DNA of 64,000 nt from the NCBI RefSeq assembly GCF_000214725.1, contig NC_015574.1:1500001-1564000 (forward strand), given 5' to 3'. Shown here piece by piece: positions 55,599-64,000 of the stretch. The translations under genes and the position numbers were made by a program. The DNA is from Methanobacterium paludis (GTDB lineage Archaea; Methanobacteriota; Methanobacteria; Methanobacteriales; Methanobacteriaceae). The notes below the pieces were generated by a model. The model was not told where the DNA came from and made no database searches. It saw nothing but the letters and a program-made list of their open reading frames with translations. The number at the start of each line of letters is the position of its first letter. The first letter of the stretch is position 1.

Positions 55599-56522
55599 TT
55601 GAGTAACACCCTTAAGTTTTTGCCATCATTCTATTATCAACAGGTTTTTTTTGTATCAACAGTTTTTACAATCAATTTTTGGTTTTAATTGATTTTATTG
55701 ACTTAGTTGATTTTTTAATTGATTTAATTCATTTTAATCCACTGTAATTCTACTCTAATTCTAATTTAATTCATTTGACATCATTTATTTTTGAATTTAA
55801 ATTTCCATTTTATTTTTGAATTAATTTGAAGATTTTTCTATTTCTAATTTAATTTTCATTTAATGAATTAAATTGTGAATGAATTTGATTCTAATCTTTA
55901 TTTTTTAACCTAATTTTAATTTTAAATCGATCAAAGCCACTTAAACTCATTTTAATTTAATATCTATTCTAAATTAGTTGCCCAAATCTATTTTAAACTC
56001 ATTTTTAAGTTAATGTCCAACTTTAAATCAAATTTATTTACTTAAATTTAGTTCATTGATTATAATTGTGAGTTTTATGAATTTGATAGGTAAAATCTCA
56101 TTTAGTTATTAAATTTTTAAAGGATTTTTTAAAGAAATTTTGTAAAGTTTCAAACTAATGTAAATTTCAATCTATTCAATCTACTTCATCGAATTATAGT
56201 ATAATCCAAACCAATGTAAACTTCAATCTAATCTACAATCGGAATAATAATGTAATTTCCAATATAGCTAATAAATCTAAATCTTTTAGTGATATTGATT
56301 TAATTTTTAATCGATTAAATCAACGTGAGCGTTATCAGATGTTTATCAAATTTTCAGTTTTGTTTTAATTTATTATTTTTACAAAGTTCTTTGAGTTTAC
56401 AAATTCTTTGTAACTTCATCGACTTCGTTCTATTATTCAACTTCATTTCTTTCTTTATTCAACATCCATTACTATTCAATCTATATTTAATTCAATCTAA
56501 TTTAGTTTAATCTGAATTGGTT
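55599..56522. other. very AT-rich 920-base gap between mvk and ipk
   Basis: Composed mostly of T/A with repeated AATTTAATTT and TCAATCTAATC-like words. No coding frame with a ribosome site is visible. Its length is surprising between two consecutive pathway genes. It may hold the ipk promoter and a terminator of mvk, or remains of lost sequence. Confidence 0.5.
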
Positions 56523-57500
56523 TTAATCATTGACCTCGATTCTAACGCCTTCTTTTGATATCTCCACATTGAAAGCTTTTTCAATTGTATTGAGGTTTGA
56601 TGTTACTTCTTCGATTTTACCAGGGCAGTAGGCTATGATACTGCCACCACCACCAGCTCCAGTTATCTTTGAACCCTTGGCTCCGGATTTCCGGGCAAGG
56701 TAGATCATTCTGGAAAGCTCTGTGGTGTTAACGCCCATGGCATCGAGAAGCCCCTGGTTGATGTTCATAAGTTCCCCTATTTTTTTTTCATCTTTTTTTT
56801 GTAGGGATATGACTGCATCATTTGTAAGAGCTTCAACAGCATTTAATATTGGATTTAAAACCTCAGGATAACCTTCTCTTTTCAATCTCACCGATTCAAC
56901 AAGTTCTCCTGTGTTTCCCCTGTCCTGGGTGCATCCTATAACTAATGGAATGTTCCAGTTTATTTCAAGGGGTACGATATCTTCAGCATTTTTTGAAAGG
57001 TATATCACACCACCGTATGTGCTTAAAGTGGTGTCAATTCTGCTTGCAGCCCCCTGAACTTCAAGTTCAACATCATGGGCATATTCAGCTATTTCATCCT
57101 TTGAAAGATTCATGTTATTGAATTTTGAAACTGCTGCAATTGTTGCAACAGTAACAGCGGCTGATGATCCAAGCCCTGCTCCAATGGGGATGTCAAGGTT
57201 AATTTGAATCTCCATTCCCTGAGCAGATCCATGAACCATTTTCACAGCACTCAGTACATAATTTAAAATACCTTTTTTCGAGTTTTCTCGACTTTCAATT
57301 TCTATTTCGTTATTTTCAGGATCAATATATCCTGATAATTTAAGATCTTTAATATCCACATGTATTCTTTCATCTTCACGTTTCTGGACTGTTACATATG
57401 CTTTTTTATTTACTGCAACAGCAATGGCTGGTTTTCCATAGACTACAGCGTGTTCACCAAAAAGAATTGCCTTTCCTGGTGCTGATGCTGTAACCTGCAT
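56523..57500 (-). CDS. mvk: mevalonate kinase
   Basis: 325 residues from ATG 57500, which AGGTGA precedes by 7-8 bases; a longer frame starting at 57626 adds 42 residues of unrelated Lys/His-rich sequence and is rejected. The GHMP kinase motifs are PGKAILFGEHAVVYG (8-22), PIGAGLGSSAAVTVA (ATP loop) and KITGAGGGGSIIAYC. It phosphorylates mevalonate with ATP in the cytoplasm. It is the first of the mvk-ipk-fni-rnj-idsA series. Confidence 0.95.
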   Translation of the reverse strand: MQVTASAPGKAILFGEHAVVYGKPAIAVAVNKKAYVTVQKREDERIHVDIKDLKLSGYIDPENNEIEIESRENSKKGILNYVLSAVKMVHGSAQGMEIQINLDIPIGAGLGSSAAVTVATIAAVSKFNNMNLSKDEIAEYAHDVELEVQGAASRIDTTLSTYGGVIYLSKNAEDIVPLEINWNIPLVIGCTQDRGNTGELVESVRLKREGYPEVLNPILNAVEALTNDAVISLQKKDEKKIGELMNINQGLLDAMGVNTTELSRMIYLARKSGAKGSKITGAGGGGSIIAYCPGKIEEVTSNLNTIEKAFNVEISKEGVRIEVND

Positions 57501-57944
57501 GAAAGATTCACCTATGATCGCGAATTTGAAAATTTTTGGGATATTTATGATAAATGATTTATGAGTGTGAATTTGTGATTTATTTTGATGATTTTTAAGT
57601 TTGATTCTTCTGTGAACCTGATTCATCTATAAATCTATTTGATTTATAGGTACTTAACTTGTAGCTATTGTAAATTCTATTTGTAAATTCTATTTCAAGT
57701 CTAAAAATTATTTTAAATAGGATATTTTTATTAGTTTTAGTTATAAATTATCCAAATTGAAATTATTAAATTAATATAGGGATTATAAGCTTTTAAACTA
57801 TTATGTATTCTTATCTACTTTTCTTATTCAAATTTCATTTCCAACTATTTCAGTCAAATATAAATCCAATTAAAAATTCTTATTTTATCTGGTTCAAAAT
57901 GTTATCTAGTTCAATCGTACGATTTAGATTATACGATTTTCAGG
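57501..57944. other. AT-rich spacer
   Basis: About 440 bases upstream of mvk and downstream of the Memo gene. It should contain the mvk promoter. CAAATTGAAATTAT-like tracts only; no gene visible. Confidence 0.45.
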
Positions 57945-58805
57945 TTATTTAAAGAACACTAGCGAAGCGTATCCGACAACTGAGTTATAATCCTCTGTTG
58001 CATCACCGCTGGTTGCATATTTTTCGAATTCGCACCTGTCGGCTCCCCTCAATTTTGATGCTACCATTGTGGCTGCCACAGGTCCGTATCCACACATTGT
58101 GACATCAAGTGCTGATACTCTGGCCATCATGAGATTTTCATCCATGGATGTTATTGCATCTATAACCTGCATGTCGCCGTCGTGGGCAATATCTTGGGGT
58201 TTGTAGTGGGTGAAGTCTGTACTTGCAATTACAACCACATCTCTACCAAGATCTTCTGCGGTTTTTTGAATTGAAATACCCACTTCCATGGCTGTTTCAA
58301 TATCTTGCATCCACATGCACACTGGAACAATTTTAAAATCCTTTTCCAAGTACTTATTTTTTAGGTACTGCAAAAATGGGATCTGCACTTCGGCACTGTG
58401 CTCCTGCATATGTGCTGATGGGTCTGAATCCATTATACTAGTATTTCTTACCAGATTCTGGGCAAATTCTTCGTCTATTTCCACGTTTCCCAGGGGTGTT
58501 TCCCATGCTCCTTCTGTCATGGCTGACACACCGGAACCCAGCCCAGTGTGGTTGGGGGAGAGTATCACGAAGGTCTCTGGAAAACCATCTTCAGCTATTT
58601 TGTAGTAGGAGTGTGCGGCCACAGGTCCAGAGTAGATATAGCCTGCGTGTGGGGCTATAACACCAGTAATGTTCCTTTTATTTCCTATTTTCTTTGGAAC
58701 TTTGCCAGGACCTATCTGGCTTTTAAAGCACCATTCTATCTGTTCATTTAAAGAATCAGGATCTACTTCATAAAAAAGTCCTGCAACTGCAGGTTTTCTT
58801 ATCAT
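57945..58805 (-). CDS. Memo-family protein (AmmeMemoRadiSam system protein B)
   Basis: 286 residues. MIRKPAVAGLFYEVDPDSLN is the canonical opening. The non-haem dioxygenase-like site is represented by PHAGYIYSGP (H53), SPNHTG (H86), EHSAEVQIPFL and ASTDFTHY (Asp/His) and the conserved Cys of MCGYGP. Human Memo binds copper and acts in redox signalling; in archaea the role is unknown but the gene is nearly universal and regularly lies between rpsB and mvk, as here. Confidence 0.94.
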   Translation of the reverse strand: MIRKPAVAGLFYEVDPDSLNEQIEWCFKSQIGPGKVPKKIGNKRNITGVIAPHAGYIYSGPVAAHSYYKIAEDGFPETFVILSPNHTGLGSGVSAMTEGAWETPLGNVEIDEEFAQNLVRNTSIMDSDPSAHMQEHSAEVQIPFLQYLKNKYLEKDFKIVPVCMWMQDIETAMEVGISIQKTAEDLGRDVVVIASTDFTHYKPQDIAHDGDMQVIDAITSMDENLMMARVSALDVTMCGYGPVAATMVASKLRGADRCEFEKYATSGDATEDYNSVVGYASLVFFK

Positions 58806-59204
58806 AAAATCACTGCCCTTCTTTTTTTAAAAATCATTAAGTCCTTGATCTATATTATAAGATCTCAAGAATTAATAATTTTTTTTATGGTATTGAAAGA
58901 TTAAAATTTTTAAATATTAGTTAAATTGTCAAATTTAAACATTAACTAATCGTCAACACCATTTTAAATCCCTTAATTTTTATAAGAACTTGGTCTTTGA
59001 TATTTTATCTGCAGGCCATTTAGCCATGTGATATCTAAAACCTATTTTAGTCCTTAATTTAAGATTAATTAATTAAAGATTAATTAACCTTCAATATTTG
59101 TCCTTTAATATCCTTGAATTACTTAAACTGCAATATTAAACAAAAATTAACCCAGAAAACTTAATTATTGATTAATTAAGAGTTTCTGTGTCTTTATTCT
59201 GGTC
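58806..59204. other. AT-rich spacer
   Basis: About 400 bases between rpsB and the Memo gene. It contains TTAATTAATTAAAGATTAATTAA-type runs at about 59055-59100 (written here in part). No gene visible; probably the Memo promoter. Confidence 0.45.
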
Positions 59205-59801
59205 TTATATTTTGAGTTCAAAGTCTGATGGAAGGACATCAAGTTCTTCATCTTCTGCAAGTGCACCGGTTCCCCTGAGTGTCTGCCTTGCAAGGAGCCA
59301 GTATACAAGTGCTATGGCTTTTCTTCCTTTGTTGTTCACTGGTATAACAATATCAACATTTCCAAGGAGGTTTTCTGTGTCGCATAATGCAACTACTGGT
59401 ATTCCTATCTGTTTTGCTTCAATTATTGCCTGTGAGTCAGATCTTGGGTCTGTGACAACTAGAACTTTAGGTTCTATGAATTTAGCGTAATTTGGGTTGG
59501 TTAATGTTCCTGGTATGAACCTTCCAGGGATTGTTTTAGCTCCTGTGATGTCTCCGAATTTTTTGACAGGTGCCTGACCATACTGTCTTGTTGATACAAC
59601 AAGTATATCGTCTGGGTTGAATTTTGCAAGGAATTTACCTACAGACATTATCCTTTCGTTTGTTCTCTTAACATCAAGTACGTATAGACCGTCTGCTCTT
59701 ACCCTGTAAATGTAGCGCTCCATATCCTTTGTTTTTTGTTGTGTACCTATGTGTAAACCTGCTGCTAAATATTTATCCAATGGAATTAGTAATTCTGACA
59801 A
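59205..59801 (-). CDS. rpsB: 30S ribosomal protein S2 (uS2)
   Basis: 198 residues, archaeal length. LLIPLDKYLAAGLHIGTQQKTKDMERYIYRVRADGLYVLDVKRTNERI and VVTDPRSDSQAIIEAKQIGIPVVALCDTEN are typical S2 segments. GAGGTG lies about 8 bases before the ATG. It follows the ferredoxin and enolase genes in the conserved string. Confidence 0.97.
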   Translation of the reverse strand: MSELLIPLDKYLAAGLHIGTQQKTKDMERYIYRVRADGLYVLDVKRTNERIMSVGKFLAKFNPDDILVVSTRQYGQAPVKKFGDITGAKTIPGRFIPGTLTNPNYAKFIEPKVLVVTDPRSDSQAIIEAKQIGIPVVALCDTENLLGNVDIVIPVNNKGRKAIALVYWLLARQTLRGTGALAEDEELDVLPSDFELKI

Positions 59802-59995
59802 CTTAACACCTCATTTAAAATTATTTTAATGATTTTAGAGATTATCCTTTATTTTAAATGTGTTAAACAAATTTTAATTGTTAGGTAATCCATAAAATCT
59901 ATTTATAAGTTTTTTTTTAGTTCAATTTTATGTTCTACTTTTATTTGTAGTTTTATGTTATTGTAGAGATTCATCTAAAGATTTCATCCACAATT

Positions 59996-60184
59996 CTACT
60001 CTTCTACGTTGACTGCCTCATTTGGGCAGACATCCATGCATACTTCACAGAGACTGCAGTCTTCCTTGTTTTTTATAACTATTTTATCCCCTTCGAGAAC
60101 AAGAATCTCCATTGGGCAGACGTCTGTGCATTCTGCGCAGTCTGCACCTTCGCATTTGTCGTAGTCGATTGTTATTTTAACCAT
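59996..60184 (-). CDS. 2[4Fe-4S] ferredoxin
   Basis: 62 residues carrying two cluster motifs: C11, C16, C19, C23 (with four residues between the first two instead of the usual two) and C43, C46, C49, C53. A small electron carrier of the cytoplasm, used by many methanogen oxidoreductases. GAGGAGAA sits before the ATG. It is placed between enolase and rpsB; no specific partner enzyme is nearby. Confidence 0.93.
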   Translation of the reverse strand: MVKITIDYDKCEGADCAECTDVCPMEILVLEGDKIVIKNKEDCSLCEVCMDVCPNEAVNVEE

Positions 60185-60314
60185 TTTAAATTCTCCTCTA
60201 ATTCTGTCTTAACCTGTATCAGTGCTCCTTAATCAGTGCCCCTTAGATTAATCTTAAATCAAAGTTATTCTGAATCTCTTCAATTTATTGTAGTTTTAAT
60301 GATTTATTCTTTAT

Positions 60315-61571
60315 TTACCTGTATTTGTTGATATCAGCCATTTTTGGATTTGTCATTTCTTCAGCAATCCTGACAAGCTCGTTGAGTTTGGCTATACGTT
60401 CACCGCCAACAGCTCCTGTCTTAATGATTGGGGATGAAAATGCCACTGCCATGTGGGCTATGGTATCATCTGTTGTCTCACCAGATCTGTGGGATACTAC
60501 AGGTACATATTTATTGTTTTTTGCAAGCTCAACAGTTTTATAGGTGTCTGTTAGAGTTCCTATCTGGTTTGGCTTTATTATAATTGCATTACCGGCACCT
60601 GCTTCGATTCCCTCAGCAAGGATATCTTTGTTGGTTACGAAAATATCGTCTCCGCAGATTAAACATTTTTTACCGGATTTTTTTGTGAGTTCTGCAAATC
60701 CTGCAAAGTCTCCTTCACGAATTGGGTCTTCAACATAGAAGTAACCATATGTGTCAATGATATCAGCCACAAAGTCTACTTGCTCGCCTGTGCTTCTTCT
60801 TGCACCTTCTCTGTTGTATACGTACTCTTCAGATGCAGGGTCCCATAGTTCGCTTGCTGCCATGTCAAGTGATGGTTTAACAAGAACACCTGTTTCGTCG
60901 CTTACCATTTCACAGGCTTTAACCTGGATTTCAATTGCTTCTTCACTGGTGAGGTTGGGTGCCCATCCTCCTTCGTCTCCTTTACCGCCTGTGAATGATT
61001 TGTCTTTGGCTTGTATGAGTTCTCTGATCTTTTTGTGCACATTTACATTTGTAAATACTGCTTCTGTAATTGTTTCAGCACCTACTGGCACTACAAGAAA
61101 TTCTTGTATGTCCGGTGCATTTTTACCTGCGTGTGCTCCTCCATTTATCATGTTTCCCAGTGGGTATGGTATTTCACATGGTATGTTTCCACCGAGGAAT
61201 CTGTAGAGTGGCATGTTGTAGGATGATGCTGCTGCCTTGGCTACTGCCATGGACACCGCCACAGTGGTGTTGCCCCCTATTGCCGCCAGATTTTCTGTTC
61301 CGTCTATCTCTTTTAAAACAAGGTCTATTTCGTTCAGGTCTTCTGCATCCATTCCAATAAGTTCTGATGAGATTATATCTTCAACTTCACTTATTATTTT
61401 GTCAACTCCACCTTCAGGAAATGCCACTACCTCTCGAGCCCCGGTACTTGCACCGCTTGGTGCTGCAGCTCTTCCAAAACCGTTCCAGGTTATGACATCC
61501 ACCTCTACTGTGGGGTTGCCTCTGCTGTCTAAAATTTTCCTAACACGAATGTCTTCAATAACGCTATCCAC
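60315..61571 (-). CDS. eno: enolase
   Basis: 418 residues from the GTG at 61571; GAGGTG lies eight bases upstream of it, whereas the TTG at 61589 lies before that site. It converts 2-phosphoglycerate to phosphoenolpyruvate, used here mainly in gluconeogenesis. IRKILDSRGNPTVEVDV-type start (VRKILDSRGNPTVEV), GASTGAREVV, EGGWAPNL, YVEDPIREGDF, the IKPNQIGTLTDT lysine motif and SHRSGETTD are conserved. Full length. Confidence 0.96.
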   Translation of the reverse strand: MDSVIEDIRVRKILDSRGNPTVEVDVITWNGFGRAAAPSGASTGAREVVAFPEGGVDKIISEVEDIISSELIGMDAEDLNEIDLVLKEIDGTENLAAIGGNTTVAVSMAVAKAAASSYNMPLYRFLGGNIPCEIPYPLGNMINGGAHAGKNAPDIQEFLVVPVGAETITEAVFTNVNVHKKIRELIQAKDKSFTGGKGDEGGWAPNLTSEEAIEIQVKACEMVSDETGVLVKPSLDMAASELWDPASEEYVYNREGARRSTGEQVDFVADIIDTYGYFYVEDPIREGDFAGFAELTKKSGKKCLICGDDIFVTNKDILAEGIEAGAGNAIIIKPNQIGTLTDTYKTVELAKNNKYVPVVSHRSGETTDDTIAHMAVAFSSPIIKTGAVGGERIAKLNELVRIAEEMTNPKMADINKYR

Positions 61572-61716
61572 AAAAACACCTCTTTTCAAAAAATAGTGGT
61601 TATATTAGGTTGTTTGGACTTAGATCGTTTTATTAGTATATATTATACTATCCATTTTATTCAATTTTATATTATACAATTAGTTACATATTCGGAATTT
61701 ACATTAAAAATTTATT

Positions 61717-61890
61717 CTACCTCTTGACATCAAGGGGTAGTTTATTCTTTTTAAGTTCCAAAGTTGCAATATCTATTGGATCAATTGAAGCAGATACATC
61801 AACCTGTGGTTTTGCTCCCATGGAAAGTTGTAAAGCTCTTGCACCTATTACTCTTGCCTTTTCAAACCTTGTGAGTTTTTTAGCTGGCAT
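61717..61890 (-). CDS. rpoK: RNA polymerase subunit K (Rpb6/omega homologue)
   Basis: 57 residues: MPAKKLTRFEKARVIGARAL, then QLSMGAKPQVDV and IDPIDIATLELKKNKLPLDVKR (given in pieces). TRFEKARVIGARALQLSMGA is the defining Rpb6/omega motif that clamps the largest polymerase subunit. The gene is short but begins with ATG and ends in TAG with a plausible upstream region. It lies between the tRNA gene and enolase, its usual place in Methanobacteriales. Confidence 0.95.
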   Translation of the reverse strand: MPAKKLTRFEKARVIGARALQLSMGAKPQVDVSASIDPIDIATLELKKNKLPLDVKR

Positions 61891-62059
61891 TAATATCTAT
61901 CTCCTATTTTATATCCTTATCAACATTTAAATGGTTAAAACCAAAGGTTAAAACCCTAAATGAGTTGATTTGAATTTTTTATCAAATTTAGTTGATCTTC
62001 ATCAAAAACATTTTGATTTTATCAATTAAATGATAAGATTAAGTGTAGATTAAGTGTAG

Positions 62060-62223
<164 letters not shown>

Positions 62224-62237
62224 TATCATCAATTTTG

Positions 62238-62405
62238 TTACCACACCTCTACATGGGTTATGAACATTCTTCTACAACAGTATCTTGTGATTCCAAGATC
62301 GTCGAGAACTTTTTTTGGGTCCTCCCCATCTGCGGTTCTCTGTTGGTATTCCTCAAAATATGCGGATACCACTTTGCCGCAACTTAAACATCTTACAGGG
62401 ATCAT
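62238..62405 (-). CDS. rpoN: RNA polymerase subunit N (Rpb10 homologue)
   Basis: 55 residues starting MIPVRCLSCGKVVS. The zinc site is C6, C9, C43, C44 (RYCCRRM), the exact Rpb10 pattern, and LDDLGITRYCCRRMF is invariant. The subunit helps assemble the Rpb3/Rpb11-like platform (D/L). It follows rpsI by 11 bases, within the ribosomal protein-polymerase operon. Confidence 0.97.
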   Translation of the reverse strand: MIPVRCLSCGKVVSAYFEEYQQRTADGEDPKKVLDDLGITRYCCRRMFITHVEVW

Positions 62406-62416
62406 GATTAATCAGC

Positions 62417-62818
62417 TTACCTGTAACTTTTCTGTTTTCTTGCTCTTGCTCCAGGTCCACCGTATTTTTTAGGTTCTGTACGGCGTGGATCTCCAACGAG
62501 CATGGTTCTGTCATAATGAGTGAACTTTTCTTTTAATTCCATGTCACCTGTCCACTGAACAAGGCCTTTGGCTATTACCATTCTGGCGGCTTCTGCCTGA
62601 CCCATTATGCCTCCGCCTATGACTTTGACATCTATGTCCACTTTGTCTGCAAGGTCACCTGCAAGTTTTAGTGGTTCTTCTATTTTTAGTCTTGCTAGCT
62701 CAGGGTTGTAGAGTTCGACAGGACTCCTGTTTATTCTGACTCTACCTTTTCCTTCTTTGATTTTTCCCCTTGCTATAGCACTTTTCCTTTTTCCACTTGT
62801 ATGGATTACCTTTTTCAT
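62417..62818 (-). CDS. rpsI: 30S ribosomal protein S9 (uS9)
   Basis: 133 residues. KKVIHTSGKRKSAIARGKIKEGKGRVRIN at the start and PRRTEPKKYGGPGARARKQKSYR at the end are classic archaeal S9; the C-terminal tail reaches the P-site tRNA. Eighteen bases separate it from rplM. Confidence 0.97.
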   Translation of the reverse strand: MKKVIHTSGKRKSAIARGKIKEGKGRVRINRSPVELYNPELARLKIEEPLKLAGDLADKVDIDVKVIGGGIMGQAEAARMVIAKGLVQWTGDMELKEKFTHYDRTMLVGDPRRTEPKKYGGPGARARKQKSYR

Positions 62819-62836
62819 GTTACACGACCTCTACAT

Positions 62837-63259
62837 TTAAAATTTTGATCCGAGTAATGTTGAAATTTTTCCAACTTCAACGCTTTTTGTGATATTTTTT
62901 GGCTGGGCTTGAGGTATTTGCTGGGTTTCTTCTCCTTCAAATTCCTTTGGAATTCCTACATAGACTCTAAGCCTTTTAAAGGCAGCCCTTCCAGTTGTGG
63001 TTTTGTAAGGGATCATTCCTCTTACAGCCCTTCTAACAATGTCATCTGGTCTTCTTGGATATTTAGGACCCATATCTCTTGGGTTTGAGAGACTAGCTCT
63101 GTCAACTCTCTGTTTGTATCTTTTATATGCCCAGTCTTTTGAACCTGATATTATAATTTTTTCAGCGTTTAAGATTATTATGGATTCACCTAAAAGAAGT
63201 TTCTTACTAACTACACTTGCAAGTCTTCCCATGACGAGTCCTTCTCCATCTATGATCAT
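62837..63259 (-). CDS. rplM: 50S ribosomal protein L13 (uL13)
   Basis: About 140 residues from the ATG at 63259 (MIIDGEGLVMGRLASVVSKK); the GTG at 63268 lies in the ribosome site AGGTG and is rejected. KRYKQRVDRASLSNPRDMGP and MIPYKTTTGRAAFKRLRVYVG are conserved. It follows rpl18e by about 33 bases. Confidence 0.96.
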   Translation of the reverse strand: MIIDGEGLVMGRLASVVSKKLLLGESIIILNAEKIIISGSKDWAYKRYKQRVDRASLSNPRDMGPKYPRRPDDIVRRAVRGMIPYKTTTGRAAFKRLRVYVGIPKEFEGEETQQIPQAQPKNITKSVEVGKISTLLGSKF

Positions 63260-63292
63260 GTGATACACCTAACCTTTATTTTTTTCCTTTGA

Positions 63293-63655
63293 TCATTCGA
63301 TTATTTTTATTCCGCTTCCTTTGGGGTTCTTATCGACAACCTCAAGGATTTCCATGCATTCTCCGCCGGCCATAATGATCTTCTCAGCGGCGGCTTTGGA
63401 AAAGTTTAATGCTGCAACCTGCACCTTATGGTCAATTATTCCGCTTCCAAGAACCTTTCCAGGTACGAGGATTATTTCATCCGCGGCTGTGTGCCTGTTT
63501 ATGTCAGATATGTTGACTTCAGCTTGTCTTCGTGTTGATCTTTCAAGCCTTCTTGCAACATCTTTCCATATCGCAACATCTTCTTCGTTTGATTTTCGTT
63601 TAAGACTCCCTAATATATTCTTAAGATTAGGGTTTGTCTTTGTAAGTTTCACCAT
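63293..63655 (-). CDS. rpl18e: 50S ribosomal protein L18e
   Basis: 120 residues; an archaeal/eukaryotic ribosomal protein related to L15. KTNPNLKNILGSLKRKSNEEDVAIWKDVARRLE and VPGKVLGSGIIDHKVQVAALNFSKAAAEKI are the family pattern. It begins two bases after the rpoD stop, so the genes are co-transcribed. Confidence 0.96.
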   Translation of the reverse strand: MVKLTKTNPNLKNILGSLKRKSNEEDVAIWKDVARRLERSTRRQAEVNISDINRHTAADEIILVPGKVLGSGIIDHKVQVAALNFSKAAAEKIIMAGGECMEILEVVDKNPKGSGIKIIE

Positions 63656-63657
63656 CC

Positions 63658-64000
63658 TTAAATTCCTCCTTCACAAAATTCAATAATTTGATCTGTTTTT
63701 CCTGATAGAATATCGCAAGCTCGTGTTAGAACTTCTTCAGGGGGTAGTGATCCATCTGTTTCTATTTTGAATATGAATTTGCCTTCCTGACCTTCCACTG
63801 TAATTGCATCGGATTCACAGCCTTTAACACATGTCTTGCACATGGAACAGTTTTCAATATCCAGGATGTTTACTTTATTGTTTTCATCGTCAAATTCAAG
63901 TATTCCTCTTGGGCATTCTTCAACACATTTGGCGCATGATTCACATTTTTCAGCGTCAATTGTTATTTTTGGGTAGTACTTGTATGCGCATGCTGTTGTT
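63658..64000 (-). CDS. rpoD: RNA polymerase subunit D, C-terminal part (runs off the window)
   Basis: The last 113 residues of the archaeal Rpb3 homologue; the N-terminus lies beyond the right edge. Two ferredoxin-like cysteine motifs are visible, CESCAKCVEECP and CSMCKTCVKGCE, which in several methanogen RpoD proteins hold [4Fe-4S] clusters and affect assembly of the D-L platform. The end EVLTRACDILSGKTDQIIEF is the conserved dimerisation helix. Identification is firm even though partial. Confidence 0.95.
   Translation of the reverse strand, partial: TTACAYKYYPKITIDAEKCESCAKCVEECPRGILEFDDENNKVNILDIENCSMCKTCVKGCESDAITVEGQEGKFIFKIETDGSLPPEEVLTRACDILSGKTDQIIEFCEGGI

Noticed and set aside
57501..57626. 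Longer mevalonate kinase starting at 57626
   Set aside because: The extension is unlike the family and the internal ATG at 57500 has a proper AGGTGA site.

Overview
The window comes from a mesophilic, AT-rich methanogenic archaeon of the order Methanobacteriales, most likely the genus Methanobacterium. The evidence is the archaeal information-processing genes on the right (rpoD with iron-sulfur motifs, rpl18e, rplM, rpsI, rpoN, rpoK, rpsB), the archaeal mevalonate branch with isopentenyl phosphate kinase, a short archaeal adenylosuccinate synthetase, cobalamin biosynthesis, and several large Asn/Thr-rich surface proteins typical of pseudomurein-walled methanogens. Genus placement rests on gene content and order recalled from relatives, not on a search.

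Layout. From 1 to 31 kb is a patchy accessory region with wide AT-rich gaps. It holds a secreted protein pair resembling the WxL/WxLIP system (0.7-2.2 kb), a TPR-CPBP membrane protein, a GT2 glycosyltransferase, repeat-rich adhesins (6.5-8.3, 13.0-16.2 and 28.9-30.7 kb) and a GT-C-like membrane protein. Housekeeping genes (DUF166-ferredoxin, cobM/cbiF, purA, an AAA ATPase, a tandem carboxymuconolactone decarboxylase-like protein) lie among them. Several genes here look broken: a CPBP fragment, a SpoIIM-like gene with an in-frame TGA, a zinc-ribbon protein with an in-frame TAA, a secreted protein frameshifted in its signal peptide, and a surface protein split over two overlapping frames. Because many involve single bases or homopolymers, sequencing error is a live alternative.

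From 31.1 to 44.6 kb is a complete type I-B (Tneap-like) CRISPR-Cas locus. I count 80 identical 30-bp repeats and 79 spacers. The leader lies at the right end, next to cas2, and the operon cas8(cst1)-cas7-cas5-cas3-cas6-cas4-cas1-cas2 runs leftward toward it. Decayed two-repeat arrays lie on both sides of the locus. One spacer, present twice, carries a repeat-like sequence that can pair with the crRNA handle. Two equally oriented palindromes exactly 20 bp apart sit between cas4 and cas1 and look like an operator for the adaptation genes.

From 45.3 to 64 kb nearly everything is on the minus strand. After a flippase and a DUF2283 protein (+ strand) comes a conserved backbone, in order of transcription: rpoD, rpl18e, rplM, rpsI, rpoN, an insertion-containing tRNA gene, rpoK, eno, ferredoxin, rpsB, memo, mvk, ipk, fni, an RNase J-type nuclease, idsA, gltX and dapL. 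It links transcription and translation components with isoprenoid lipid synthesis: mevalonate kinase, isopentenyl phosphate kinase, type 2 IPP isomerase and prenyl diphosphate synthase act in sequence to supply ether-lipid precursors.
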